Counted from the first letter of the stretch, positions 10,487 to 19,596 are shown. The stretch: 64,000 nucleotides of DNA from Isoptericola jiangsuensis (GCF_002563715.1 NZ_PDJJ01000001.1:2356001-2420000), one strand, 5' to 3'. Program-made: numbers and translations. The notes: generated from the letters alone by a model not told the origin.

Positions 10487-12109
10487 TCAGTCGAGGTAGT
10501 CGCGCAGGACCTGCGAGCGCGACGGGTGACGCAGCTTCGACATCGTCTTGGACTCGATCTGCCGGATGCGCTCACGCGTCACCCCGTAGACCTTGCCGAT
10601 CTCGTCGAGCGTCTTCGGCTGGCCGTCCTGGAGGCCGAACCGCATCGACACCACGCCGGCCTCGCGCTCGGAGAGCGTGTCGAGGACCTGGTGCAGCTGC
10701 TCCTGCAGGAGCGTGAACGACACCGCGTCGGACGGGACGACCGCCTCGGAGTCCTCGATGAGGTCACCGAACTCGCTGTCGCCGTCCTCGCCGAGCGGGG
10801 TGTGCAGCGAGATGGGCTCGCGCCCGTACTTCTGGACCTCGACGACCTTCTCGGGCGTCATGTCCAGCTCCTTGGCCAGCTCCTCCGGCGTGGGCTCGCG
10901 GCCCAGGTCCTGGAGCATCTGGCGCTGCACGCGGGCGAGCTTGTTGATGACCTCGACCATGTGCACCGGGATACGGATGGTGCGGGCCTGGTCGGCCATG
11001 GCGCGGGTGATCGCCTGACGGATCCACCAGGTGGCGTACGTCGAGAACTTGTAGCCCTTGGTGTAGTCGAACTTCTCGACCGCGCGGATCAGACCGAGGT
11101 TGCCCTCCTGGATGAGGTCCAGGAACAGCATGCCGCGGCCGGTGTAGCGCTTGGCCAGGGAGACGACGAGGCGCAGGTTGGCCTCGAGCAGGTGGTTCTT
11201 CGCCCGCTTGCCGTCGTGGGCGATCCACTGCAGGTCACGCCAGTCGCGACGCTCCTCGGCGCTGGCCTTCGACCGGTCGAAGTCCGTGTAGTCCTGCGCG
11301 AGACGCTCCTCGGCGAACAGGCCGGCCTCGATGCGCTTGGCGAGCTCGACCTCCTGCTCGGCGTTGAGGAGCGCGACCTTGCCGATCTGCTTGAGGTAGT
11401 CCTTGACGGGGTCGGCGGTGGCGCCGGCCGTCACGACCTGCTGGGCCGGCTGGTCGTCGTCGTCCGAGTCGGACACGACGAACCCGCCGCGGTCCTCCTC
11501 GCGCTTCTCGCGCGCCGCGCGGGCCGCGGTGCGGGTGCCGCCGGACTCCTGCTCGCCGTCGGTCTCGTCGGTCGCGACGGTCTCGGCCGCGTCGTCCGAC
11601 TCGTCGGCGTCGACCTCGAGCTCGAGGTCCTCGTCCTCGGGCACGTCGTCCGACTCGGGCGCCGACTTCGCGGCGGCCTTCGAGCGCGTCGAGGTGGCGG
11701 CCTTCTTCGCCGGGGCCTTCTTCGCCGTGGTGCGCGTGGTCGTCCGCTTCGGGGCCGGGGCGGCGGCCTCGTCCTCCGGGGTCTCGGCCGGCTCGGCCTT
11801 GGCGGCGGCGCGGGACGTGGCGGCCTTGGCGGTGGGCGCCTTCGCCCGCGCCTGGGTCTTGGTGGCCCCGCCGGACGTGGCCGCGGCGACCTTGGTGGCG
11901 GTCGGCAGGCCGATCTCCACCCCGGCGGTCGCGAACGCACGCAGCACGGCCTTCAGGCGCTTGGGGTCACCCACGGCAGCGGCCTCGCAGGCCGAGCGGA
12001 AGCTCTCGGCATCGACGCGGCCGACGGCGGCTCCTCGCCCGAGGAGCTCCTTGAGGGCCTCGTGTTCGAACTCGCGGGGCAGCGGGGGGTTCTGCGCAGT
12101 GGACGCCAC
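10487..12109 (-). CDS. rpoD: Principal RNA polymerase sigma factor (sigma-70, RpoD/SigA/HrdB)
   Basis: Housekeeping sigma factor of 540 residues. Residues 1-70 form a region 1.1-like part. Residues about 75-145 are Ala/Lys/Pro/Thr rich and basic, and 150-215 are very acidic ([19 protein letters not shown]). The core follows: region 1.2 [12 protein letters not shown], region 2 with [20 protein letters not shown] and [15 protein letters not shown], region 3 with [12 protein letters not shown], region 4 with [23 protein letters not shown] 12109 is chosen because GAAAGG lies 8 nt upstream; an in-frame TTG at 12127 is less likely. It recognises the -10 boxes noted here (inference). Confidence 0.97.
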   Translation of the reverse strand: MASTAQNPPLPREFEHEALKELLGRGAAVGRVDAESFRSACEAAAVGDPKRLKAVLRAFATAGVEIGLPTATKVAAATSGGATKTQARAKAPTAKAATSRAAAKAEPAETPEDEAAAPAPKRTTTRTTAKKAPAKKAATSTRSKAAAKSAPESDDVPEDEDLELEVDADESDDAAETVATDETDGEQESGGTRTAARAAREKREEDRGGFVVSDSDDDDQPAQQVVTAGATADPVKDYLKQIGKVALLNAEQEVELAKRIEAGLFAEERLAQDYTDFDRSKASAEERRDWRDLQWIAHDGKRAKNHLLEANLRLVVSLAKRYTGRGMLFLDLIQEGNLGLIRAVEKFDYTKGYKFSTYATWWIRQAITRAMADQARTIRIPVHMVEVINKLARVQRQMLQDLGREPTPEELAKELDMTPEKVVEVQKYGREPISLHTPLGEDGDSEFGDLIEDSEAVVPSDAVSFTLLQEQLHQVLDTLSEREAGVVSMRFGLQDGQPKTLDEIGKVYGVTRERIRQIESKTMSKLRHPSRSQVLRDYLD

Positions 12110-12206
12110 AAACCGACCTTTCGGCAATCGACGGGGGACGGTGAACCACCGTCAGGGCCGGGGACCTGATGCTCTCGGTCGCTCTCCGGCTCGGGCGGAC
12201 ACCTAT

Positions 12207-12212
12207 ATTGTA
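12207..12212 (-). promoter_or_regulatory. Candidate -10 box upstream of rpoD
   Basis: TACAAT on the minus strand about 95 nt upstream of the rpoD GTG, giving a leader of roughly 90 nt. No convincing -35 is visible. The rest of 12110-12396 holds no gene that I can support. Confidence 0.45.
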
Positions 12213-12396
12213 CCGGCGGCACACGGGTGCGGCCTCGGGGGGAGCGGCGACGACGCCGTGACTCGGGACGCAGTCGTCGCGCTGCAGGACGGACACCAGG
12301 CACAACACGACCCACCGGGCGGCTATTCCGTGCGCAGGGACCGTTCGCGCGCCGGGCGCGGCGCGCACGCCCGGGCGCGCCGGGCCCCGGACGCCG

Positions 12397-12756
12397 TCAG
12401 GGCTTGACGGCCAGCACCGGGCACGGCGCGTCGAGCAGGATGCGCTGCGCGCCCGAGCCCAGGATGAGCTTGCCCACAGGGCTGCGGCGGCGCAGCCCGA
12501 TGACGATGAGCTCGGCCCCCGACTCCGTGGCGGTCCGCACCAGGTCGTCCGCCAGGTCGCCCGTCCCCGGGACCAGGCGGTGCTCGACCCCGGCGGCGGT
12601 GAGCCGCTCGTGCAACGCCGTCAGCCCGGCCTCGGCGTCCTGCGCGGCCGCCGTGACGAGGACCAGCTCGGACCCGCGGCGGCGCGCCTCGGCGGTGGCG
12701 GCACCCAGCGCCTCGGAGCCCTCGGGGGTGCTGAGATGTCCAACGACGATCGCCAT
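12397..12756 (-). CDS. Universal stress protein (UspA family)
   Basis: A 119-residue single UspA domain beginning MAIVVGHLSTPEG. The ATP-binding signature is visible as GLRRRSPVGKLILGSGAQ followed by APCPVLAV, so it should bind ATP. It is shorter than the usual 140-160 residues because the region after strand 1 is trimmed. It lies just after the DUF4192 gene, and its -10 box includes that gene's stop codon. Role in stress survival inferred from the family. Confidence 0.85.
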   Translation of the reverse strand: MAIVVGHLSTPEGSEALGAATAEARRRGSELVLVTAAAQDAEAGLTALHERLTAAGVEHRLVPGTGDLADDLVRTATESGAELIVIGLRRRSPVGKLILGSGAQRILLDAPCPVLAVKP

Positions 12757-12762
12757 GGTCGA

Positions 12763-12768
12763 ACGCTA
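12763..12768 (-). promoter_or_regulatory. Leaderless -10 box, uspA, sharing bases with a stop codon
   Basis: TAGCGT (12768-12763), 6 nt before ATG 12756. Its first three bases are the TAG stop of the DUF4192 gene. Confidence 0.6.
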
Positions 12769-13929
12769 CCCGACCTGCCCGTCGGGGGTCGGCCCGGCGG
12801 CGCCGCCGGGCCGACCCGCGCGCACCCAGCCCGGGGGCAGGCCCGCGCCGACGACGCTCTCCACCAGCCGAGCCAGGCGGTAGCCGGGATCGACGGCGAG
12901 GGCCGCCGTCACCCGGTGGGCCGCCCGCGGGCCGTCGCCCTCCCACCACGCGAGGAACGCCAGGACGGTCAACGGCGCGGCCTGCCGCCGCCGGGGGACG
13001 TGCGCCACGGTCTGCTCGAGGACCGCGCGGGCACGAGCCGCGGTCCGCGGGTCGGGGCGCACCGCCACCGCCGGGTCGGTCACCGCGGCCATCGCCCGAG
13101 CGGTCGCCTCCTCCACCGCCGCCGGGTCGTCGTGCTCCAGGGTCCGGCGGGCCGACGCGTCGTGGCCGGGCACCAGGGTCAGCAGCGCCGCGTCCCGCAC
13201 CTGCCGGTCCGCGAGCGCTGCGGCGACGCGCCCGGCCAGCGCCGCGCCGAGCCGGTCCGGCGCGACGTCGGCGCCGTGGTCGGGGCCGACGGCGCGCAGG
13301 GCGCGTCGCCACGTGGCCAGCGCCTCGCGGCGCCACGCCGCGCGGTCGTCGTCGGCGCGGCCGGCCTTCTCCCAGCGGCGCGCCGCCCGGGCCGCCAGGT
13401 CGCGGGCCGTGCGGTCGACCGGGGGGATCTCGAACGCGGCCCGCGCCGAGGCGGCCACGGCGCGGCCGGCCAGGACCTGGCTCGCGCCGACGACCGTGCT
13501 GTCCAGCGCGGCGACCGGGTGACCGTCGAGGGGGCAGCAGCCGGGGTCGGTGCAGCCGAGGCCGCGGTAGCGGGTCGAGGAGACGTGCCACTCCTCGACG
13601 CGGGTCGCCGGGTCGAGGACGTCCCGCACGAGGTCGGTGCGGGCGTCGACGGTGGCGGGGTCGAGGTCCGTGTAGACCACGAGGGCGCACCAGTCGGGGT
13701 CGGCGTGCCGCACCGCACGCCGCAGGCCGGTCAGGCCGTCGGCGGCGTCGGGGCCGCCGAGGTCGTCGAGCCCGACCCGGGCGACCAGGACGAGGCGCCT
13801 GTCGGCGACGCAGGCCAGGACGACGGACTCGGCCGGGCGGAAGCCGAGCTGGTAGGGCAGGGCCGCGAGCAGGTCCTGGGGCGAGCGCAGCGTGACCGGC
13901 GCGGGGGCGGTCGAGGTGAGGGGTGTCAT
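12766..13929 (-). CDS. DUF4192-domain protein
   Basis: A 387-residue cytosolic protein of an actinobacterial family of unknown function. The N-terminal part has LRSPQDLLAALPYQLGFRP and ESVVLACV typical of DUF4192, and a cysteine cluster CTDPGCCPLDGHP around residue 140, perhaps metal binding. The C-terminal third, HRVTAALAVDPGYRLARLV, resembles the helical end of the family. No clear -10; TGGGAT lies 6 nt upstream of the ATG. Ends with TAG, rare in this window, inside the next promoter. A perfect 32-bp palindrome lies near its 3' end. Confidence 0.82.
   Translation of the reverse strand: MTPLTSTAPAPVTLRSPQDLLAALPYQLGFRPAESVVLACVADRRLVLVARVGLDDLGGPDAADGLTGLRRAVRHADPDWCALVVYTDLDPATVDARTDLVRDVLDPATRVEEWHVSSTRYRGLGCTDPGCCPLDGHPVAALDSTVVGASQVLAGRAVAASARAAFEIPPVDRTARDLAARAARRWEKAGRADDDRAAWRREALATWRRALRAVGPDHGADVAPDRLGAALAGRVAAALADRQVRDAALLTLVPGHDASARRTLEHDDPAAVEEATARAMAAVTDPAVAVRPDPRTAARARAVLEQTVAHVPRRRQAAPLTVLAFLAWWEGDGPRAAHRVTAALAVDPGYRLARLVESVVGAGLPPGWVRAGRPGGAAGPTPDGQVG
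12786..12817. repeat. Perfect 32-bp palindrome inside the 3' end of the DUF4192 gene
   Basis: The two 16-base halves (12786-12801 and 12802-12817) are exact reverse complements, encoding the RPGGAAGPT region. It could act as an internal hairpin that limits read-through into uspA, which has its own promoter. Confidence 0.6.
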
Positions 13930-14015
13930 GCGTGGATCCCAGCGCGCCGGGACCACCGGCGGGGCGGCGCGGCCCCGTGCCTGTGCGCGACGTCGGCCTG
14001 TGGACGGCGGGACGC

Positions 14016-14021
14016 TACCGT
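14016..14021 (+). promoter_or_regulatory. Leaderless -10 box, lipoprotein gene
   Basis: TACCGT followed by 6 nt and GTG 14028. Confidence 0.6.
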
Positions 14022-14027
14022 GGACCC

Positions 14028-14552
14028 GTGCCCGTGTCCCGACCTCGCCCGACGACTCTCGTGGCCGCCGCGCTGGTCGCCCTCGCACCGGTCCTCGTCG
14101 GCTGCCAGCCGTCCGCCGCGCCGTCGCCCGACGCCGCGGCGCCCTCGCCCGCCGCGTCCTCCCCCACCGCGCTGCCCACCTTCGACGCGGCCAGCACCGT
14201 GGGCGGCTACGCACCGGGCTTCCCCGTGGACCTGCTGGCCGGCCCGGACGACGCGACCGTCCTGGCGAGCTCGGCCGCGCCGCGCGACGGCCTCGTGGAC
14301 GTGTCGCTCAACCTGGCGACCGGGCTCGGCACCCGCAAGATCGTGCGGCAGTACGCCGAGCGGCTCGACGCCGCGGGGTTCGAGGAGGCGGGCGGGGGCG
14401 ACGGTTCCGCGCTGGCCGCGCAGACCGTCTTCACCCGCACCACCACCCGGAAGAAGGCGACCGTCGTGGAGTCCGTGCACGTCGGGGTCCTCGACGACGG
14501 CGAGCGACGCCTCGTGACGGTCTCCGGCACGGTCGCCCCGACCGAGGGCTGA
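14028..14552 (+). CDS. Putative lipoprotein of unknown function
   Basis: A 174-residue exported lipoprotein: short basic N-terminus (SRPRP), hydrophobic segment, lipobox LVGC with Cys26, then a Pro/Ala/Ser linker to about residue 55. The mature part, with PGFPVDLLAGPDDATVL and KIVRQYAERLDAAGF, has no domain I recognise. GTG 14028 is preferred over GTG 14034 because TACCGT precedes it by 6 nt. It lies between DUF4192 (divergent) and the polyprenyl synthase gene (downstream, own promoter). Function unknown. Confidence 0.75.
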   Translation: MPVSRPRPTTLVAAALVALAPVLVGCQPSAAPSPDAAAPSPAASSPTALPTFDAASTVGGYAPGFPVDLLAGPDDATVLASSAAPRDGLVDVSLNLATGLGTRKIVRQYAERLDAAGFEEAGGGDGSALAAQTVFTRTTTRKKATVVESVHVGVLDDGERRLVTVSGTVAPTEG

Positions 14553-14594
14553 CGCACCCGCCGGGCGCCGCGCGGACGCACCCCGTCCAGCACC

Positions 14595-14600
14595 TAGGCT
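14595..14600 (+). promoter_or_regulatory. Leaderless -10 box, polyprenyl synthase
   Basis: TAGGCT followed by 6 nt and ATG 14607. Confidence 0.65.
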
Positions 14601-14606
14601 GTCCGC

Positions 14607-15710
14607 ATGCCTGCCGCTCCCCTGGTCGACCAGGAGAACCTCCGCCCCGACGTCGACGCCGCCCTCGGTGCCCACCTGGACCGCCTCGCCGCCGAGGTCG
14701 CCGCCACCGGACCCGGTACCACCGCCATGACCGAGCAGGTCGCCACGCTCCTCGCGGGCGGCAAGCGGCTGCGGGCCGCGTTCTGCTACTGGTCGTTCCG
14801 TGCGCACGGCGGGGCCGCGTCCGGCACGCAGCGGGACGCCGTGGTCCGCATGGGGGCGGCCCTCGAGCTGTTCCAGGCCGCGGCGCTGCTGCACGACGAC
14901 GTCATGGACGCCTCCGACACGCGCCGCGGGCTGCCGACCGCGCACCGGGTGTTCGCCGCCCGCCACGCGGAGCGCGGGTGGACCGGGGACGCGGACCGGT
15001 TCGGGGTGGCGGCCGCCATCCTCCTCGGCGACCTGTGCCTCGTCGCCGCGCACCGCGAGGCCGCCGCCGCCCTCGACGTCCTGCCGGCCGACGTCGCCCG
15101 CGCCGCGCGCGACCTGTTCGACGCGATGACGAGCGAGGTCGTCGTCGGCCAGTACCTGGACGTGCTCGTCCAGGCCGAGCCGTGGGGTCTCGACCCGGCC
15201 GCGGACGAGGCGCGGGCCCGCACCGTGCTGCGCGCCAAGTCGGCCCGCTACTCCGTGGAGCGTCCGCTGGTCCTCGGCGCGGTCCTCGCCGGCGCCGGGG
15301 ACGACGCCGTGGCCGCCATGAGCGCCGCCGGGCTGCCGCTCGGCGAGGCGTTCCAGCTGCGCGACGACGTGCTGGGGGTGTTCGGGGACCCCGCCGTCAC
15401 CGGCAAGCCCGCCGGCGACGACCTGCGCGAGGGCAAGCACACCGTCCTGGTGGCCCGCACCCTGGCGGCAGGCGACGACGCCTCGCGCCGGACGCTGACC
15501 GCCCGGCTCGGCGACCCCGACCTCACGCCCGACGACGTGCGCACGCTGCGCGCCCTCGTCGTGGACTCCGGTGCCCTCGCGGGCGTCGAGAAGCTCATCG
15601 ACTCCCTCGCGGACGAGGCGCTGGACGCCCTGGCGGCGGCCGACCTCACCGAGGACGGGCGTCCGGTGCTCACCGCGCTGGCCCGCCTGGCGGTGGACCG
15701 GCACGCCTGA
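14607..15710 (+). CDS. Polyprenyl (geranylgeranyl-type) diphosphate synthase
   Basis: Trans-isoprenyl diphosphate synthase of 367 residues that condenses IPP with allylic diphosphates, supplying menaquinone side chains, carotenoids or polyprenyl carriers. The lysine region GGKRLRAAFCYW, the first Asp-rich motif HDDVMDASDTRRG (about 97-109) and the second motif FQLRDDVLGVFGDP with a following GKPAGDDLREGKHT are all intact. It is in the position of M. tuberculosis idsA2 relative to pknL (from memory). Product length cannot be set with certainty from sequence. Confidence 0.88.
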   Translation: MPAAPLVDQENLRPDVDAALGAHLDRLAAEVAATGPGTTAMTEQVATLLAGGKRLRAAFCYWSFRAHGGAASGTQRDAVVRMGAALELFQAAALLHDDVMDASDTRRGLPTAHRVFAARHAERGWTGDADRFGVAAAILLGDLCLVAAHREAAAALDVLPADVARAARDLFDAMTSEVVVGQYLDVLVQAEPWGLDPAADEARARTVLRAKSARYSVERPLVLGAVLAGAGDDAVAAMSAAGLPLGEAFQLRDDVLGVFGDPAVTGKPAGDDLREGKHTVLVARTLAAGDDASRRTLTARLGDPDLTPDDVRTLRALVVDSGALAGVEKLIDSLADEALDALAAADLTEDGRPVLTALARLAVDRHA

Positions 15711-15743
15711 GCGGCGCGCCGACCACCCGGTGGTGCGGCCTCG

Positions 15744-16124
15744 TCAGGCCAGCGCCTGCGCGAGGCGGCGCACCTCGGCCCGGCGACCGGCCCGCATCGC
15801 GGCCACGGGCGTCTCGCCGCCGAGCGTGTCCTGCCCGGTGAACAGCCACCGCAGGGCCTCGGCGTCGTCGAACCCGGCGTCCTGCAGCAGGGTCGCGGTA
15901 CCGCGCAGGGTCTCCAGCACGTGGGTGCCGTCGTCGGTGGTGACGAGGAACGCCGCGGGGACCTGGAACGTCGTGCGCTCACCCCGCTTGACGCCGAGCA
16001 GGTGACGGTCGGCCACCAGGCCCCGCACCCGGCGGATCTCGAGGTCGAGGACGTCGGCGACGTCCGGCAGGGTCAGCCAGTCGCCGACGAGGTCGTCCAG
16101 GGTGCTCTCGTGGATGTCGTTCAC
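15744..16124 (-). CDS. Rv2175c-like DNA-binding protein
   Basis: A 126-residue protein: N-terminal winged-helix/MerR-like segment (DWLTLPDVADVLDLEIRRVR and GVKRGERTTFQVP), then the Rv2175c C-terminal domain with DDGTHVLETLRGT and DAEALRWLFTGQDTLG. In M. tuberculosis the homologue binds DNA and is phosphorylated by PknL at an N-terminal Thr. Here the N-terminus VNDIHESTLDD offers Ser7/Thr8. GTG 16124 follows TAGGCT by 7 nt. Divergent from the kinase gene, so the pairing is conserved. That it is a kinase substrate here is inference. Confidence 0.87.
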   Translation of the reverse strand: MNDIHESTLDDLVGDWLTLPDVADVLDLEIRRVRGLVADRHLLGVKRGERTTFQVPAAFLVTTDDGTHVLETLRGTATLLQDAGFDDAEALRWLFTGQDTLGGETPVAAMRAGRRAEVRRLAQALA

Positions 16125-16131
16125 GCCCGCC

Positions 16132-16181
16132 AGCCTAGTCGGCCCGGCCTGCGGGCCGACGCGGGGACGGCGAAATAGAAT
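16132..16181. promoter_or_regulatory. Back-to-back leaderless promoters, Rv2175c-like / kinase
   Basis: Minus strand TAGGCT (16137-16132) is 7 nt before GTG 16124. Plus strand TAGAAT (16176-16181) is 6 nt before GTG 16188. The whole intergenic space is 63 bp. Confidence 0.65.
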
Positions 16182-16187
16182 CCCCCC

Positions 16188-18200
16188 GTGGCCACCACGA
16201 CGACTGACCCCCAGCTCGGCCGCCTGGTCGACGGGCGGTACGAGATCGTCGCGCGCGTGGCCCGCGGCGGGATGGCGACGGTCTACCGGGCCCGCGACCG
16301 CCGCCTGGGCCGCGAGGTCGCGGTGAAGATCATGCACCCGCACCTCGCCGAGGGCGTGGACGGGGCGAGCTTCGTGTCGCGGTTCCGGCGCGAGGCGCGG
16401 GCCTCGGCCCGCCTGTCCCACCCCGGGGTCGTCGCGGTGTTCGACCAGGGCGTCGACGGCGACACCAGCTACCTGACCATGGAGTACGTGCCGGGCCACA
16501 ACCTGCGCTCCGAGCTGCGCGACGGCCCTCTGCCGGTCGGCCGCGCCCTCGACGTCACCGTCCAGGTGCTGGCCGCGCTCGGCGCCGCCCACCGGGTGGG
16601 CCTGGTGCACCGCGACGTCAAGCCGGAGAACGTGCTCGTCGACGACGAGGACCGCGTCAAGGTCGCGGACTTCGGGCTGGCGCGGGCCGTCACCGAGGTC
16701 ACGTCGACCGCGACCGGCACCATCCTCGGCACGGTCGCCTACCTCGCGCCCGAGGTCATCACGTCGGGCGGGTGCACGCCCGCCACCGACGTCTACGCCG
16801 TGGGCGTCCTGCTGCACGAGATGCTCACCGGCACGCTCCCCTACCCCGGGGAGACGCCGGTCCAGGTCGCGTTCCGGCACGTCCACGAGGACCTGCCGCC
16901 CCCGTCGGTGCGCGTCCCGTGGCTGCCGGCCGAGGTCGACGCGCTCGTCGCCTCGTTCACCGCGCGCGACGCCGCCCGCCGCCCGGCCCACGCCGGTGCC
17001 GCGCTCGCCGCCCTGCGCGCGCTGCGCGCCAGCCTCGCCGACGACGTGCTCGCACGGGCCGCGGTCCCCGGTGCCGGTCCCGCCGGGCCCGCGCCCGCCG
17101 ACGGCGCGGACGGCCCGGACGCGCCGGGCCCCGGCACCGAGGCGCCCGCCGCACCGGCGGGTGCGGCGGGTGCGGCCAGCGCGGACGACGTGGACGAGAT
17201 CCCGGCCGCGTTCTTCGCCGACGTCGCCACGACCGGGCAGGTCACGGAGCACCTCGTGGCCGAACCCACCACCGCCCTGCCCGCGGAGACCCCGGTGCGC
17301 CGCCGCCGGCGCGGGCGCGTCGTGGTGGCCTGGGTGTGCGTGCTCGTCACCCTGGCGGGGGGCGGCGTCGGCGGCTGGTGGTGGTTCACCGACGGGCCCG
17401 GAGCGTGGACCGACGTGCCCACGGGCCTCGTGGGTGCCGCCGTGCAGGACGCCGAGACCCGGCTCGACCGTGCCGGTCTCGGGGGGCGCACCACCGAGAC
17501 GTACCACGACGACGTCGCCGCGGGTGAGGTCGTCAGCACCGAGCCCGGCACGGGCGAGCCCGTCCGCCGCGACGGCGTCGTCACCCTCGTCGTCTCGCTC
17601 GGCGTCGAGATGCTCACCGTCCCGGCCGGGCTCGTCGGGTCCGCGCAGGACGACGCCGAGGCCGCGCTCGCCGACGCCGGGTTCACCGTCGGGCCGTCCA
17701 GCGGCGCGTACGACGACGAGGCGCCGCGCGGCGAGGTCCTCGAGGTGTCCGTGAAGGAGGGCTCGACCCAGCCGCACGACACCGCGGTGCGGCTCACCGT
17801 CTCCCAGGGGCCCGCGCCCGTGCAGGTCCCCCAGGTCGTCGGCCGCTCGCAGGAGGACGCCGAGGGCGACCTCGCCGCCGCCGGGCTGCGCGTCGACTAT
17901 GCCGACCCGGAGCACTCCACCGACGTCGCCGAAGGGAACGTGCTGCGCCAGGACCCCGAGCAGGGCAGCGACGCGGTGCGCACCGACACCATCACGCTCA
18001 CCCTGTCCGCCGGGCCGCGCGAGGTGGCCGTGCCCGACGTCGTCGGGATGTCCGAGCAGGAGGCCACCGACGCCCTCGTCGACGCCGGGTTCGACGTCGA
18101 GGTGAACCGCTACCTCGGGGGCCTGCTCGACACCGTCCGGTTCCAGGACGTCGACGGCAAGGCCCCCGAGGGGAGCACCGTCACCCTGACGGTCTGGTGA
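16188..18200 (+). CDS. pknL: PASTA-domain Ser/Thr protein kinase (PknL/Stk1 type)
   Basis: Membrane receptor kinase, 670 residues. Kinase domain about 18-275: RGGMATVYRARD, VAVK (Lys47), catalytic HRDVKPENVL (141-150), DFGLAR (161-166), and GTVAYLAPEV. A disordered Ala/Pro/Asp juxtamembrane stretch follows to about 375, one membrane span 378-400, and four extracellular PASTA repeats, each beginning near VP-GLVG or VPQVVG/VPDVVG. PASTA domains bind peptidoglycan fragments or lipid II. All kinase residues are present, so it should be active. Divergent from its probable substrate gene. Confidence 0.93.
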   Translation: MATTTTDPQLGRLVDGRYEIVARVARGGMATVYRARDRRLGREVAVKIMHPHLAEGVDGASFVSRFRREARASARLSHPGVVAVFDQGVDGDTSYLTMEYVPGHNLRSELRDGPLPVGRALDVTVQVLAALGAAHRVGLVHRDVKPENVLVDDEDRVKVADFGLARAVTEVTSTATGTILGTVAYLAPEVITSGGCTPATDVYAVGVLLHEMLTGTLPYPGETPVQVAFRHVHEDLPPPSVRVPWLPAEVDALVASFTARDAARRPAHAGAALAALRALRASLADDVLARAAVPGAGPAGPAPADGADGPDAPGPGTEAPAAPAGAAGAASADDVDEIPAAFFADVATTGQVTEHLVAEPTTALPAETPVRRRRRGRVVVAWVCVLVTLAGGGVGGWWWFTDGPGAWTDVPTGLVGAAVQDAETRLDRAGLGGRTTETYHDDVAAGEVVSTEPGTGEPVRRDGVVTLVVSLGVEMLTVPAGLVGSAQDDAEAALADAGFTVGPSSGAYDDEAPRGEVLEVSVKEGSTQPHDTAVRLTVSQGPAPVQVPQVVGRSQEDAEGDLAAAGLRVDYADPEHSTDVAEGNVLRQDPEQGSDAVRTDTITLTLSAGPREVAVPDVVGMSEQEATDALVDAGFDVEVNRYLGGLLDTVRFQDVDGKAPEGSTVTLTVW

Positions 18201-18218
18201 GCGACGGGCCGGGAACCC

Positions 18219-19583
18219 TCACCGCCGGGTGAGCATCTCCGCGACCTGGAACGCCGTCTCCAGCGACTGCTGGTGGTTCAGGCGCGGGTCGACCAGCGTC
18301 TCGTAGCGCAGCGCGAGCCCCTCGTCGGAGATCTCCTCGCTGCCGCCCAGCACCTCGGTGACGTCGTCGCCGGTGAGCTCCATGTGCAGGCCGCCGGGCA
18401 CGGTGCCGAGCTCGCGGTGCACCTCGAAGAACCCCGTGACCTCGTCGAGCACGTCCGTGAAGCGACGCGTCTTGAAGCCGCTCTCCGACGTGATCGTGTT
18501 CCCGTGCATCGGGTCCGTCACCCACGTGACCGCCACCCCGGCGGCCGTCACCTTCGCGACGACCTCGGGCAGCACGTCACGCACGCGCGACGCCCCCATG
18601 CGGGTGATGAACGTCAGCCGGCCCGGCGTGTTGTCCGGGTTGAGGCGCTGTGCGAGCGCGAGCGCGTCGTCCGCGGTCGTCGTCGGACCGAGCTTGACCC
18701 CCACCGGGTTGGCGACCCGCGACAGGAACTCGACGTGCGCGCCGTCGAGGTGGCGGGTGCGCTCCCCGATCCACAGGAAGTGCGCGCTCGTGTCGTACGG
18801 GCGACCGGTGCGCGGGTCGACCCGCGTCAGCGCCCGCTCGTAGTCGAGCACCAGCGCCTCGTGGCTGAGGAAGAACTCCACGGTGCGCAGGGCGTCGAAG
18901 TCCGCCCCGCACGCGTCCATGAACCGGATCGCGCGGTCGATCTCCGTGGCGGTGCGCTCGTAGCGCGCGTAGGCGGGGTTCTGCATGAACCCGCGGTTCC
19001 ACTCGTGCACGCGGCGCAGGTCGGCGTAGCCGCCGCGCGTGAACGCCCGCACGACGTTCGCGGTGGCCGCCGAGATCCGGTAGGCCTGCTCCAGGCGGGC
19101 CGGGTCCGGGACCCGGGACTCCGGGGTGAACGGGTGGCCGTTGATCATGTCGCCCCGGTAGCAGGGCAGGGTGACGCCGTCGCGGGTCTCGGTGTCGGAC
19201 GAGCGCGGCTTGGCGTACTGCCCGGCGAGGCGGCCCATCTTCACCACGGGCGTGCTCGCACCGTGGGTGAGGATGACGGCCATCTGCAGGATGGTGCGGA
19301 CCTTGTTGCGGATACGGGTCGCGTTCGCGTCCGCGAACGTCTCCGCGCAGTCCCCGCCCTGCAGGAGGAACGCCTCGCCGCGGCCGGCCGCGGCGAGACG
19401 TTCCGTGAGGGTGTCCGCCTCGGCGGGCACCACGAGCGGCGCCGCGACCGACAGCCGGGCCGCGACCGCCGCGATGGCGTCCGCGTCCGGCCAGGTCGGC
19501 TGCTGGAGCGCGACGAGGTCGCGGAACCGGTCCAGCCCGTCGGGGTCGGTCCCCGGGGCGACGACGTCGACCGCGCTGCTCAT
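18219..19583 (-). CDS. aroG: Class II 3-deoxy-7-phosphoheptulonate (DAHP) synthase
   Basis: First enzyme of the shikimate pathway: PEP plus erythrose 4-phosphate to DAHP. The 454 residues match the plant/actinobacterial class II type: LLQGGDCAETF, KMGRLAGQYAKPRS, CYRGDMINGH, TRTAHFLW-like region SAHFLWIGERTRHLDGAH, VGVKLGPTT, WVTDPMHGNT and GGLHMELTGDDVTEVLGG. The start lies 13 nt after the PPi-PFK stop with a GAGGGG ribosome site spanning that stop, so it is the second gene of an operon. Homologous to M. tuberculosis Rv2178c, which follows pknL there too. Confidence 0.95.
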   Translation of the reverse strand: MSSAVDVVAPGTDPDGLDRFRDLVALQQPTWPDADAIAAVAARLSVAAPLVVPAEADTLTERLAAAGRGEAFLLQGGDCAETFADANATRIRNKVRTILQMAVILTHGASTPVVKMGRLAGQYAKPRSSDTETRDGVTLPCYRGDMINGHPFTPESRVPDPARLEQAYRISAATANVVRAFTRGGYADLRRVHEWNRGFMQNPAYARYERTATEIDRAIRFMDACGADFDALRTVEFFLSHEALVLDYERALTRVDPRTGRPYDTSAHFLWIGERTRHLDGAHVEFLSRVANPVGVKLGPTTTADDALALAQRLNPDNTPGRLTFITRMGASRVRDVLPEVVAKVTAAGVAVTWVTDPMHGNTITSESGFKTRRFTDVLDEVTGFFEVHRELGTVPGGLHMELTGDDVTEVLGGSEEISDEGLALRYETLVDPRLNHQQSLETAFQVAEMLTRR

Positions 19584-19596
19584 GGTGCCCGTCCCC

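Noticed and set aside
7075-10575. 1166-residue minus frame from the SpoIID region through the flavin oxidoreductase gene
   Set aside because: It is out of frame with SpoIID and antisense to a clear PCMH oxidoreductase; its product has no recognisable domain.
15744-17915. 723-residue minus frame through the kinase gene
   Set aside because: Only its last 126 codons (from GTG 16124) are real, matching Rv2175c; the rest is antisense to the kinase.
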